Below, one piece after another: positions 43,620 through 53,703 of a DNA stretch of 64,000 nucleotides (its first letter is position 1; the number at the start of each line of letters is the position of its first letter). This DNA is from Symbiodinium natans (lineage: Eukaryota; Sar; Dinophyceae; Suessiales; Symbiodiniaceae). The position numbers and the translations under genes were made by a program. The notes under the pieces are model-generated. The model searched no databases and was not told the DNA's origin. It saw nothing but the letters and a program-made list of their open reading frames with translations. The DNA lies in NCBI GenBank assembly GCA_905221605.1, contig CAJNDS010002742.1:142501-206500 (forward strand), given 5' to 3'.

Positions 43620-44791
43620 CTGAAATGCACAGGGGGGCTGCTTACAGCTCGAAGGGCTTTGTGTACTCTCCAACACACTCAGCCTCAGAGCAACACTAGG
43701 CCAGACTTTCGAGAGCAGAGCTGCAAGTCTTGGATGCCTTTGTTCTTTCTGAGGCCTCGGCGCTGCACGAGGCACCAACAAACATTCCCCCCCCCCCTCC
43801 TTGGTATCCCCTCCCCTTGGAGCATCTTGGGGTTCAGGGCTCAATGGTGCAACTCAGGTGCTGAACCCGGGCGTGAAGGGCTGCCTGAATCCCTTCTGGT
43901 CGCCCCGCAAAAACTGCATCCTCGGATGAGGGGGTCTGAGGCCGCCTTCAGAGGAGGCCATCGACGACATGTTGCGAACGTCCGCAAGTCAGATTTTGAA
44001 GCCTCTGCGGTCAGGATCCAATACAGGCAGCAATTGCGTCCGGCTGTACATAGCCGGAGTTGCAGAGGGGAATTTCGAGCAGATGCGTGTTTAGCTTTTG
44101 ATGGCCCTGTAGGCTCGGCTCTCTAGTGCACCTGCTGTTACATCCTATGCCGAGGGGTATCTTGCTGCTGAATCCTCGGCCGGGGGGTCATCTTAGTCGT
44201 TTTCATCAGGTATCGCAAGTCATGGGGGAGGAGGCATCCAGGTCGCATCATTCTTTGCAAACCCATTACCCCGGTACCGTGAGCGCCCAGGCCTCGATCC
44301 GAGCACTCAAACCTCCGACATCCCAAGTTTCCTAGTCACAAAACAGCTGTAGAGCTTCGGGTTTCATGCGAAACGGGCATATGGATCTTTACCGAGACGT
44401 GTGAGATCCTTTTCCACTTAAGCTGTTGGAATTTCGCCCCTCTCGACTCACGTTGTGTGTGTTGCAAGTCTCTCGCAACTCGCGCGCCGCGTGGTCCCCA
44501 AACACCCATGGGCTAGGTCTGAGGGAAGTGGGATTTTGGCGTGGACTTCCCATTCTTCGGGCTTTGGGCTTAGGAAGCTTTAGAAAGTTTAGGAAGCTTT
44601 GGCTCCTGAAAGTGGTCTTTGGGGTCCAGGATTTAGGGAAGGCTCCAGTAGCCGACAAACAGCTTGATGCTGAAAATCACCGCGCCGGTGTCCTTGGCTG
44701 CACAGTGCACACCAGGCGCTCCAGCACCCTGAACCCTAAACCCCAAAACGCGACACAATCCCAAAAGAGGCCAAAGAGGTGCCGCGGAAAC
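43620..44791. other. No firm gene
   Basis: Apart from the possible upstream exon noted for 43135-43619, the stretch shows a C-run at 43788-43799, telomere-like words and a tandem AGGAAGCTTT(A/G) phrase at 44570-44600. Confidence 0.4.
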
Positions 44792-45320
44792 CTGGACTCT
44801 AACTCTTGTGCCACGCGGGGAACCCGGATTGACATGGGATCAAGAAGAGACCGAATCACCTCAAAACATAGGCACCCCCTTTTGTGGAGGGGATCAGGGC
44901 AGGCTCCCTAAACGCACTAAACCCACTCTCCGGGCCTGCCCTTCACCAGAGTGCCGAGCGGCGAACTTGAGGAACGCCTGAAAAACTCCCACGTGGATGA
45001 TAAGGGCCAGGGAGGGCTTCCCGTTCAAGAAGCGCTCTTGGGGGGTGGTTTTTCAAGGCTTTGCAGTAACATGTGCTGGCAGAGCCAAGGGAAGACTTCG
45101 GATGCCTTGAGAAAGCTCAGATGCTGCAGGGCTCTTCCCCGTGACGAGACGATATGTGAGACTATGATGAGGGCATTGTTGCCAAAGCTCCCCCCCCAGG
45201 AAGAAATCCCAGCAGATGGTCCGGAAAGTTCAACGGTTTGCTGCGCAAAGTGCCTCTTCCGACCAGCACAGCCACAGCAGCTTCATCACAGTCATCACAG
45301 AACCCTAAAGCCACTGCCAC
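44792..45320 (-). CDS. Candidate multi-exon gene, probable membrane protein
   Basis: Ordered minus-strand blocks. About 45240-45320 reads MTVMKLLWLCWSEEALCA. About 45057-45153 reads IVSSRGRALQHLSFLKAS then EVFPWLCQHMLLQ. Exon 44947-45034 (after CAAGAG, 29 codons, ending TCTG|GTGAAG) reads RFLNGKPSLALIIHVGVF then QAFLKFAARHS. Exon 44792-44859 (after TTTGAG, 22 codons, ending CCAG|GTTTCC) reads VIRSLLDPMSIRVPRVA. Two exons have both splice sites, but their phases do not join directly, so an exon between them may be missing. No family recognised. Confidence 0.38.
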
Positions 45321-45324
45321 CGGG

Positions 45325-46900
45325 CTGCCAGCAAGGATACAAACAGCATCCCTTCCAGCAGGCCGACCCACCAAACCCAGTCCGGCGCCTTGGAGGCTGC
45401 CATTCCGAGGCTACCAGTAGCAGCTGATAAAACAAAATAAAGCCATCGATTTCGGGTTCAAGGCCTGGCCATGTTGGGGGGGTTTGGCAGTGCCTTTCTC
45501 AACTTGATGCAGGAACCCTATAATCAGCCCCGGACCATCAACTCCCGGATCCACAGCAGCTTGCAAAATGCTGCTGTGTTTAGACCAGCTGCATCATTTG
45601 TGTAGCCGTCGGGAAACAAGCCAAACAATAACCATGCATTGCACACCTTCTCAGGGAGCAGGAACAACGCATCTCAACTGTGCAGGAACAGCATGAGCAT
45701 AAGGCACGTTGAAGCTAAGCCGCGGCAAGCAGAACTCCACGTAGGCCACTGGTTGTCGCGGCCATGGTTGCACCCAAGTTCCTCTTGAGGTGCAGAACCT
45801 TGGGGTGAGGTTCCGGATACTCGAACATCCCGAATCCCGAAATACATCTCAAACACTGAAGAGCACACGAGCAGAGTAGGGCCACGGCGATGAAGCTCAC
45901 CACGCCAACATTGTAGAAACCTCATGCGTCAGGAGCCAGGATGCTCGTACTTTAGGGCTTGGAGCTTGAAAGTTGAAGAGCCGAGCCAAACTTCCTAAAC
46001 CCATCAAAGTTCATTCTTTTTTTTCCCTTTCATTCGTGTGTTCCCTTGGCTTTGCTCATGCGCCTTTGTTCTTTTCCCCCGGCCAACAATAGACTTAGGA
46101 TATCATTGTCATATAAATTAATCCACTCAGTGCGGCCCTATTACAAAAACTACAATTCTGGGGCCGATATAAGATAATCATAGTGTTGTGGCGTTCACGA
46201 TTTTGATTTCCAAGGGAGCCCAAAACCCTACTCTCTTCACCCTTAATATTCTACCGCGGGCCTATTAACAGAACTATATTGGGCCCACGGGCTAACTTAA
46301 CCACTTTGATACTAGTAAAGCTGTCCAGAGCATGTCAATTTTCATTTTGCCCGGGAAGGACCTCCATGAACCACAGTGAAACACGGGGGTAAGTAGAAAG
46401 AAGCCGGCGAAGACAATGAATTTGCCACTGTATATTGCAGATTCTTGAGAGTTCAGGTCGAAAGCCTTATGATTGAACAGCGGCCTCGTCGTTTTGGGGT
46501 CTCCAGACGCGCGCTTCAGCCCCCAAGCCATGACTTCCCTCGCCCGAACATCTGCTTCCAAACGAATGACCCTTTGGGCCATACAGGGTTTTGGGGTTTA
46601 GGGAGATGAAGTTTTGCCCAATTGGTCCAGCATCTGCTTGGGCCCTGTTTTGCCATGGGAGAGGAGTAAGGCCTCGGCATTCTGAAAAAGCCCCCATACA
46701 AGGATGGAGGGGGTGAGGGGATTTTTTTTCCGGGGGGGGGAAGGGCTCCAACCCTCTACCCTAACTGTAACCTTCTCATTCATCTCCCCCCCCCTTGGGC
46801 CCTTGGGCCTGTCTTCAGAAAGGCATCCAGGCTTTCGATCTCTCCCTCGGGGACGAGGAAGGGAAGGCCTCAGCCATGCTCTGCTTTAGGGGAGTTTAGG
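45325..46900. other. No supported gene
   Basis: The stretch includes a pair of similar 36-bp segments (separate entry) and G/C-runs at 46718-46740 and 46785-46794. Confidence 0.45.
46130..46291. repeat. Pair of related 36-bp direct repeats
   Basis: GCGGCCCTATTACAAAAACT at 46130 and GCGGGCCTATTAACAGAACT at 46256 align and continue with similar A/T then GGGCC. They could be ends or internal repeats of a small element. Confidence 0.45.
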
Positions 46901-46929
46901 GGTTTAGGAATTCAGGTGACCCGAGGGAG

Positions 46930-47500
46930 TCTTTGGAGCTCGAACGATAATGCGACTCAGGGGCCGCACAGCACCAGGAAGAGCGCTGAACGTGCCGCGA
47001 GCTCTGAATTCTCTGCAAATCGCGGATGGTAGTCCTTGAGTAGCACCCCAAAGATGCAAGATACACTCCCCACTGATGCTGAAAAAACGGTCAACAAAAA
47101 GCCTGAAGCCTGTGTGACGAGCTTCGTGTAGGAACAGCCTCGCAAGCATGGAGAGGCGGGTCCATGTGAGGGTTCCATATCTCATTATCATTGAACCCGC
47201 AGCACCCAAAAAGTGCCAGGGCTGCAAGATACAATACCGGAACAGCCTGTAACCTTCCCAACGGCCTCTGCCAGCACGCACGGCAGCTGTAGACTTGTGC
47301 AGACTTCTTTGAATCTGCCTTGAATGTTGGCCCGGAAGTTATGCACACCATCGCCGAAACAATAAACCACAAGTCTGCATACGATTTGCAACATGAATCC
47401 CTTGGGCGTAGAGAGAATGTTACCAATTTGCGCACGGGCACGAATAACACCAACGGCCTGAGCTCCTCTCTTGACCCCAACGCCATGCCAGCAGGCACCT
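46930..47500 (-). CDS. Candidate multi-exon membrane protein
   Basis: Long minus-strand stretches are coding-like in shifting frames, as expected for exons. The block at about 47230-47490 reads VGVIRARAQIGNILSTPKGF and LQIVCRLVVYCFGDGVHNF. The block at about 47160-47240 reads VPVLYLAALALFGCCGFND, a membrane helix, after an ACAG acceptor. The block at about 47000-47170 reads YGTLTWTRLSMLARLFLHEA and LFVDRFFSISGECILHLW. Exact borders were not fixed. Composition suggests several membrane segments. No family recognised. Confidence 0.35.
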
Positions 47501-49145
47501 GTCAGACCCATCAAACCCCACCAAAACTAACGTAACCAATATCACCGCTAACTCACCAAATCCACGACGCGCTGGTTGCCTTTGGGCAGTACAAGGCAAA
47601 TGAGGCCTGTAAGTGGCTCCTGAACCCTAAACCAACCCGTCCTAGAGACTCGATGGCAAGGGTAAAGGTGCGTCATTCAATGTTCTTTTGAAGCGCCACA
47701 GGTTTTCGTACCAAAGCCAAGATCACGTGAGCTTCGGTAGGCGCAAGGTTTGACAGTTCAGAAGTGTGTAGCGACCTGCCTCGAAGCACCGGGGTTTCAG
47801 GAGAAGAAACATGCAGCATGTCGCTTGAGGCATGTTGTTGGGTTTGGGGTTGAGATTTGTGGTTTAGAGGATCTAGGATTCCAGGCTTATAACGTCTAAG
47901 GGCTTAGATGTTCTGCTTTTCCTGTTGAGATCCTTAGTTGAAATTGCCTTTCAAACTAATGTTTTGCACGTCGGGGCGTATGGGGATGGCTGTGGGTTTT
48001 TGACCTTGCGGGCTTTAGGTTGTGGACTTTCTCGGATGCTAGTTGTTGTGGCAGTTGACTTCGTGTTGAACATCCGGGCAATTCCTCTAAATTGCGGACC
48101 TCTGGGGGTTTCCCAATTCTCCGCACTCTGACAAGAGCACGCAAACATGTAGGCTCCAATTGAAAAGCAAGGGGCCGCCACAGCTGATGGTCTCTAACCC
48201 TAAACCCTAAACCCTCACACGGACGTTCCGGCCTGTCCATGGGACTTTGCTGCCGCACCGGACTTTGGTGGGGCCAAACTCGAGCTGCGGAAGCACGTGC
48301 TCTCGGCAAGGCGCAAAGCTTGCGGGAGGTTTAGGAAGCGGTGTTTAGGGTTTGGTGTTTAGGGTGCAGGGTTTAGGGTTGAGGGGGGTTGAGGGTCAAT
48401 TTGGGATTTAGGGTTTAGCGTTCGTCTAGGGTTTCGTTAGGCTGGTGGAGTTTTAAGCTGGGCCTTGCCGTTGAGGGTTGGGGCTTTCTGGCCAGGATGC
48501 TTTAGAGACTGGATGTTCGGGGTTTCGGGTTTCGGGTTTAGGGTTTCGGGTTTAGGGTTTAGGGTTTCGGGTTTAGGGTTTAGGGTTGCAACATAGCTGG
48601 AAGGCGGCCCAGAGACTGGGGCGAACTCGCCTTTGTGAACTTAACGGTTCCTGGAGCCCCTTTTCAACATCATAATGTTAATGGCCGCTTCTTCAAAAAC
48701 CAAACCCGAAATCTAGAAAATGGATACGAAGGGTTTGGGGTTCAGGGTAATTCAAATTTCCTGTACAGCCCGAATCCCATGCCAGCCGTGCACGAAGCGA
48801 TGGAGCATGCTTTCAGGAGCTCATTCACAAAAAGTATACAAGTGTCGACCCAGCGAAAGACTGCGACAGCGTCGCAAGTAGCACCAGTCAAGCTCCGAGA
48901 GCGTTCTGAGTTCTGACAGTTCTGCACTTAACACGCGGGACCGAGGCAGCGCGGACACGGGACGTGACCGAGAGTCCCGTAGTAGGAATAAGCCAGTGCC
49001 TAGTCACACCAAAGCCAAACCTCGCATACACAAAACTCCTAGGCGCTGGGCCCCGTAGACTGTAGGGACCATAGTTTAACCCTCATGCAGGGCGGCACCT
49101 CTAGGCCAAGAACGCGACGGTCTTCCAAAGCTCCGTGTGTCTCAC
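47501..49145. other. No supported gene; telomere-like variants
   Basis: Dispersed heptamers occur around 48190-48400, and a mixed array lies at 48523-48588. Frames here are repeat shadows. Confidence 0.5.
48523..48588. repeat. Mixed TTTCGGG/TTTAGGG array
   Basis: TTTCGGG variants alternate with one or two TTTAGGG heptamers in a semi-regular pattern. Confidence 0.93.
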
Positions 49146-49590
49146 CTTGCATGTCGGCAGGACAGAGAAGCTTGTCGGAACCAGTCAAAGACATGGTTGT
49201 TAGTAGGCTAAAGCTGTAAAAAAGACGGTCATGGTCTGATGCAACAGCCAAAGCCCACGAGCTCCATTGCACGCACGGAAGGCTGTCAGGGCCCTGGCAC
49301 AAGGACTCGACAATGTTGAGGGCGAAGGGCCAGTTGCCAAACTGAGATCCGGCCTGAACGTTGCACTGCCACGTGACACGACCTAGCAGGAAGCCCCGTG
49401 CCGGCTGGACGTGGTGTGGCAGCCTTGCGCACGCAAGTTGTCATGTATGGAGCCGTACTGGAACGTGCAAGAAGGGGACGCCCCAAAAAGGCCCCAATTT
49501 ATCAATTTAGGAGAACAGGTCATCAGGATGCTGCTGGTCCACCTTCACCCGTGCAAAAACATCCCCGCCCCGCCCAACTTCAGGGCTCAT
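49146..49590 (-). CDS. Candidate multi-exon gene, unknown protein
   Basis: The main exon, 49146-49365, follows GTGGCAG and ends at a canonical donor (GCAAG|GTGAGA). Its 73 codons stay open and read CNVQAGSQFGNWPFALNIV, then ESLCQGPDSLPCVQWSSW and SDHDRLFYSFSLLTTM. It has several cysteines and aromatic residues. An earlier block at about 49505-49590 reads GGDVFARVKVDQQHPDDLF. A short block between them (about 49430-49465, after TTCCAG) reads YGSIHDNLRAQ. The large exon with strong splice sites is the best part of this model. No family recognised. Confidence 0.45.
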
Positions 49591-50055
49591 CCTGAAAGCT
49601 GGCGGAGAAGTGGCTCCAAGAGGGTCGTGGCGTCCAAAAGCAAGAACAAGCCCCCGCTATGCAACCCAAGGGGCGTTGATGAGGGTGTTGGCGGCGATGG
49701 AGTCCGGCCTTTGCTCTTGATGCAGTGTTTAGGGTTAAGGGTTTGGGCTCAAGGTTTTCTAAGTTTCAGAAGATTTCAAAGGGTTTTTTCCTGGCTTCGG
49801 ATCTGGAGTTTGCAGTTTCGAGGGTTCCCAGGGGGAGGGTCTCAAAGCTTCGCAGTGCTCCCCAGACCCAACACCCTGGAGACTCTGGGGCGACGCCTTG
49901 ACTTTTCAGCGTAGACCAGCCTGAACAAACCTTCATGCCTGCCCGTTGACAACTTGTTCTTTCCAGATAACAGTACCTCGCCCCCCCCCCCCCCCACCGC
50001 CAGCCGCTGTCAAAAGGATTCGAGCAAGCCATCCCCAACCTCATAACTTAACATA

Positions 50056-50165
50056 GGGTGATGCAACCTAAACAACCTAGGCTAACCTAACCTAATCTAC
50101 CCTAACCAACCTACCCTAACATCACCTAGCCTAGCCTAGCCTAACCTAACCCAACCTAACCTCTC
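50056..50165. repeat. CCTAA-type short repeat cluster
   Basis: Irregular CCTAACCTAA, CCTAGCCTAG and CCTACCCTAA words. They resemble a telomere-like repeat with a shorter period than the heptamers elsewhere. Confidence 0.85.
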
Positions 50166-50607
50166 GAGATCTACTTTGTCACATCTTCTTCTCAGGAAGG
50201 GTCAAGCATCGTTGGGTTTAGGGTGCTTAGGTACAAGCGTGAGAAGTTTGGTTGGTAAGCTTTGTCTGGGGAGGCTGCCCACCAGTTTCATCTAAAGACC
50301 CCTAACTGAAAACAACGAGTCATCTCTGAGGGCAGATCATAATGCCGGCCTGCCGCATCGACAGATCCGTGGCCAGCGCGGCTGTCCACTGAAGTTCTTG
50401 CACCTCTGAAAAATTTTGCGGGTGATCACCGCCGATTGCAACCACCTGGCAAGCTTTGGGGCACTTGGGCTCTCGAGCTCACTGTAACTGCAAGCTGCGC
50501 CCATATCTGGCCCCAGCATGCCCTATGTTTACTGGGCCCCCGCACGCAAGGCTGCATCGCTGAAGTGAAACTACAGGCATCCCTTCGAACGCTGGCGTAG
50601 GCTTGAC

Positions 50608-50682
50608 CTTCCAGGCAGGCCAACTTGACATGAGGTCCTCCTCACAGGCAGAGCGCAAAGCCGTAAACCGGTACAGCATTCT
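50608..50682 (-). CDS. Candidate small exon, unknown protein
   Basis: Exactly 25 codons lie between GTTCAG and AAG|GTCAAG, in phase 0 at both ends. It reads RMLYRFTALRSACEEDLM then SSWPAWK. Neighbouring minus-strand frames (about 50685-50790) include MCDMWVDCCIGWGINLV, which may be the preceding exon. Product unknown. Confidence 0.35.
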
Positions 50683-50779
50683 CTGAACTTCAACACCACG
50701 AGATTGATACCCCAACCAATACAACAATCGACCCACATGTCACACATGGTCCACCGCCCAACCTCTAAAAAGAAGGCTA

Positions 50780-51375
50780 TGGGAAAGAATAACCCCACAT
50801 GTCATGTTTGCATTCTGTGACAATATATGTTCGCGCGTATGTGTAAATCGGTATGGTCCGCGGCGGGTAAAACGGAGCAGCGTGGCGAACGGAGCGGACG
50901 AACGGGCGGGCTGACGGAAGGACGGGCGGACGAACGGACGGACGGATGCGCGGTACGGACACGCGCAAGAGCCGAAGATGAAGTGGTTTTCCATGATCTG
51001 ACGGAGAAACGCGCACCTCTGCACATGACAAAGACAGAAACATTGAAAACTATAGAGTTCGGGAAGGCGAAGCCCTGTTAGAAGTCAGTAACCACATTCC
51101 GTCACCACCATATTTGCGAGGTGTTGGTGCGCGCGGAATTGCGTTACCACGATACTTGCGGGGTTTTGGCGCGCGCAGAATTCCGTTAGTTTGCAGGGGC
51201 TTTCGGACGTGCAGTACTGCATTTGTACTACGGGAAGAGGAAAGGAAGGAGGGCGAGGGGGGCCCAAAAGCGCGCGCGTACGAAAGGGGGTAGGGGGCCC
51301 AAAAAAGCGCGCGCATACAAGTGCAGAGTCCCATAGAGGTAGCATTTTTGTACTACGGCAGTACTATGTTTGTAC
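50780..51375. other. No supported gene
   Basis: Arg/Gly-rich plus-strand and Pro/Ser-rich minus-strand frames arise from GGACGGACGAACGG-type repeats at 50877-50950. A roughly 40-bp phrase with GCGCGCG(A/G)GAATT and CCGT(T/C)A recurs around 51100 and 51165. Confidence 0.5.
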
Positions 51376-52394
51376 TAAAGAGAGAGAGGGAGAGAGAGAG
51401 AGAGAGAGAGACAGAGAGACAGAGAGACAGAGAGACAGAGAGACAGAGAGACAGAGAGACAGAGAGACAGAGAGACAGAGAGACAGAGAGACAGAGAGAC
51501 AGAGAGACAGAGAGACAGAGAGAGACAGAGAGAGAGACAGAGAGAGAGACAGAGAGAGAGACAGAGAGAGACAGAGAGAGAGTCAGAGAGAGACAGAGAG
51601 AGAGTCGGAGAGAGAATGAGAGAGACGGAGAGAGACGGAGAGAGCCGGAGAGAGCCGGAGAGAGACCGAGAGAGAGACAGAGGGCCGGAGAGAGACCGAG
51701 AGAGCGACAGAGAGACGGAGAGAGACAGAGAGAGAGAGACAGAGAGAGAGACCGAGAGAGACAGAGAGACACAGAGAGACACAGAGAGACACAGAGAGAC
51801 ACAGAGAGACACAGAGAGACACAGAGAGACACAGAGAGACACAGAGAGACACAGAGAGACACAGAGAGAAACAGAGAGACACAGAGAGACACAGAGAGAC
51901 ACAGAGAGACACAGAGAGACACAGAGAGACACAGAGAGACACAGAGAGACACAGAGAGACACAGAGAGACACAGAGAGACACAGAGAGACACAGAGAGAC
52001 ACAGAGAGACACAGAGAGACACAGAGAGACACAGAGAGACACAGAGAGACACAGAGAGACACAGAGAGACAGAGAGACGCAGAGAGACAGAGAGACGCAG
52101 AGAGACACAGAGAGACACAGAGAGACACAGAGAGACACAGAGAGACACAGAGAGACACAGAGAGACACAGAGAGACACAGAGAGACACAGAGAGACACAG
52201 AGAGACACAGAGAGACACAGAGAGACAAAGAGAGACACAGAGAGACACAGAGAGACACAGAGAGACACAGAGAGACACAGAGAGACACAGAGAGACACAG
52301 AGAGACACAGAGAGACACAGAGAGACACAGAGAGACACAGAGAGACACAGAGAGACACAGAGAGACACAGAGAGACGGAGAGACAGAGAGACAT
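51376..52394. repeat. 1-kb (GA/CA) purine-rich satellite: 8-bp then 10-bp units
   Basis: From about 51405 to 51520 the unit is the 8-mer ACAGAGAG. A degenerate middle part with CCGGAG and ACGGAG variants follows. From about 51767 to 52375 the unit is the 10-mer ACAGAGAGAC, about 60 copies. Ten bases times three gives a 10-residue ETQRDTERHR period, so long frames stay open on both strands. These are not genes. Confidence 0.98.
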
Positions 52395-52899
52395 TCGAGC
52401 TCCTAAACTCTAGACTCGAAAACCGCTCAGCACCGGACCTTCCAGCACAGACAAGGCCTCCCTCCAGCCACCGCAACGCCCGGCTGCCGAAATCAGCCGG
52501 GACAGCCTGACCTTCAGGGGTTTCTGGTTGGGAGGGTTAAGCTTTTTGCCTGAAGTTGTTCACTTTCGGCTGTGTGTGTGAAGACTCAAAACACCTCTCA
52601 GCACGAAACTTACGCCAAGAGGCCACGCCCTCTCTGTGAGCGTGCCACCGCGCTGCCCTTAGTGTGACACACACTTATCTCGGTTGATCGGCGGGATGAA
52701 AAAGAATGTAGCGCACTCACTGCACTAGCTGCAGCCAAGGATCTGCAGGTCCTTGCCGTCGAGCCTGTAAGCAGGGTCCAGGTGCAAAAGGTCCTGTCAA
52801 AGCCCATGAGTCTCCAGGGGTGAAAATTCGCAGGAACTTACGAGTGGAATCCTGGTCCGAAGTCGTCTGAACCACATGTTTCTCAGGCCGGCTCCGAGA

Positions 52900-53450
52900 A
52901 CCTTACCGGGGGCACTGGCAGTGCCGTGGGACGGCAAAGGACGAAAAGATGCACGCTACTGAGGCTTTGGCCGGTTGCCTTGTAGTCCCTGGCGTGGCGT
53001 GTCAAAGAGTTCATCCGATTCGGATCCACGGTCATGGCACAAACTCAGGTCGCTCCCCCTCCACGCCTCCACATGTTGGCAGCGACATATGGGACTGCTT
53101 TCCCGCCATGGCCCAGACAAAGCAGCGGGGCTACCAGCAGGCTTCCGAAATTCGGGACCCCATGTCGGAGTCCCTATCGCCAGAAAGTGCATGCTTCACG
53201 TGACTCCTGCTCTCGAATGCTCCCTGCTGACTGTGCATGACACTTGGACACTTGCGATATCCGTGCTCCATACATGGCCTTGCCAAAAAAAATGTCCTCT
53301 GCACATCAAGGAAAGCAGCTTTGAGTATGCTGACGCGAGTCCAAACCCCACATGCTGCGCAAGAACAGGCAGGTCGGGGGCATCTCGGGGCTCAGCTGGA
53401 CCGAGATTTCATGTCTCTCGAGGCAGGTCCGAGTCAAACTATGGCATTGC
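52900..53450 (-). CDS. Candidate multi-exon gene, unknown protein
   Basis: Coding-like minus-strand blocks in order. About 53190-53355 (after GCGCAG) reads HVGFGLASAYSKLLSLM and GHFFWQGHVWSTDIASV. About 53035-53115 reads MAGKQSHMSLPTCGGVEG. About 52980-53035 reads TVDPNRMNSLTRHARDYK and ends at a possible GC donor (AAG|GCAACC). No family is recognised and the phases were not resolved. Expect borders to move. Confidence 0.28.
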
Positions 53451-53703
53451 CTCCCAGGGTTCTCAGACTTTGGCATTGGCGGGTTCAGGGGCTTTAGCTT
53501 GAGCTTGTTGGGGCGTTGAAGTACTGGGTGACCATGTGACTTGGCATCGCAGAGGCCCGGTGGGGCGTGGCTGATAAAAATTCTCTACTACACGTGTTAG
53601 GAGGACCTAAGGAAATAGCTTCTCGAGGCTGAGTTCAGGGATGAGGGTTGCCAGCTGACCCGAATGGAGTGTTAGCCTCAAAAAACCCCAGGATGGCATT
53701 ATC

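Noticed and set aside
49740-49765. TTTGGGCTCAAGG resembling the spliced leader
   Set aside because: Explained by a telomere-like GGGTTT next to GGGCTCAAG; lacks the CATTTTGG core.
51321-52406. Long open frames of 265-361 codons on both strands
   Set aside because: Created by 8- and 10-bp purine repeats whose period keeps frames free of stops; translations are pure RETQRD or SLCVSLC repeats.
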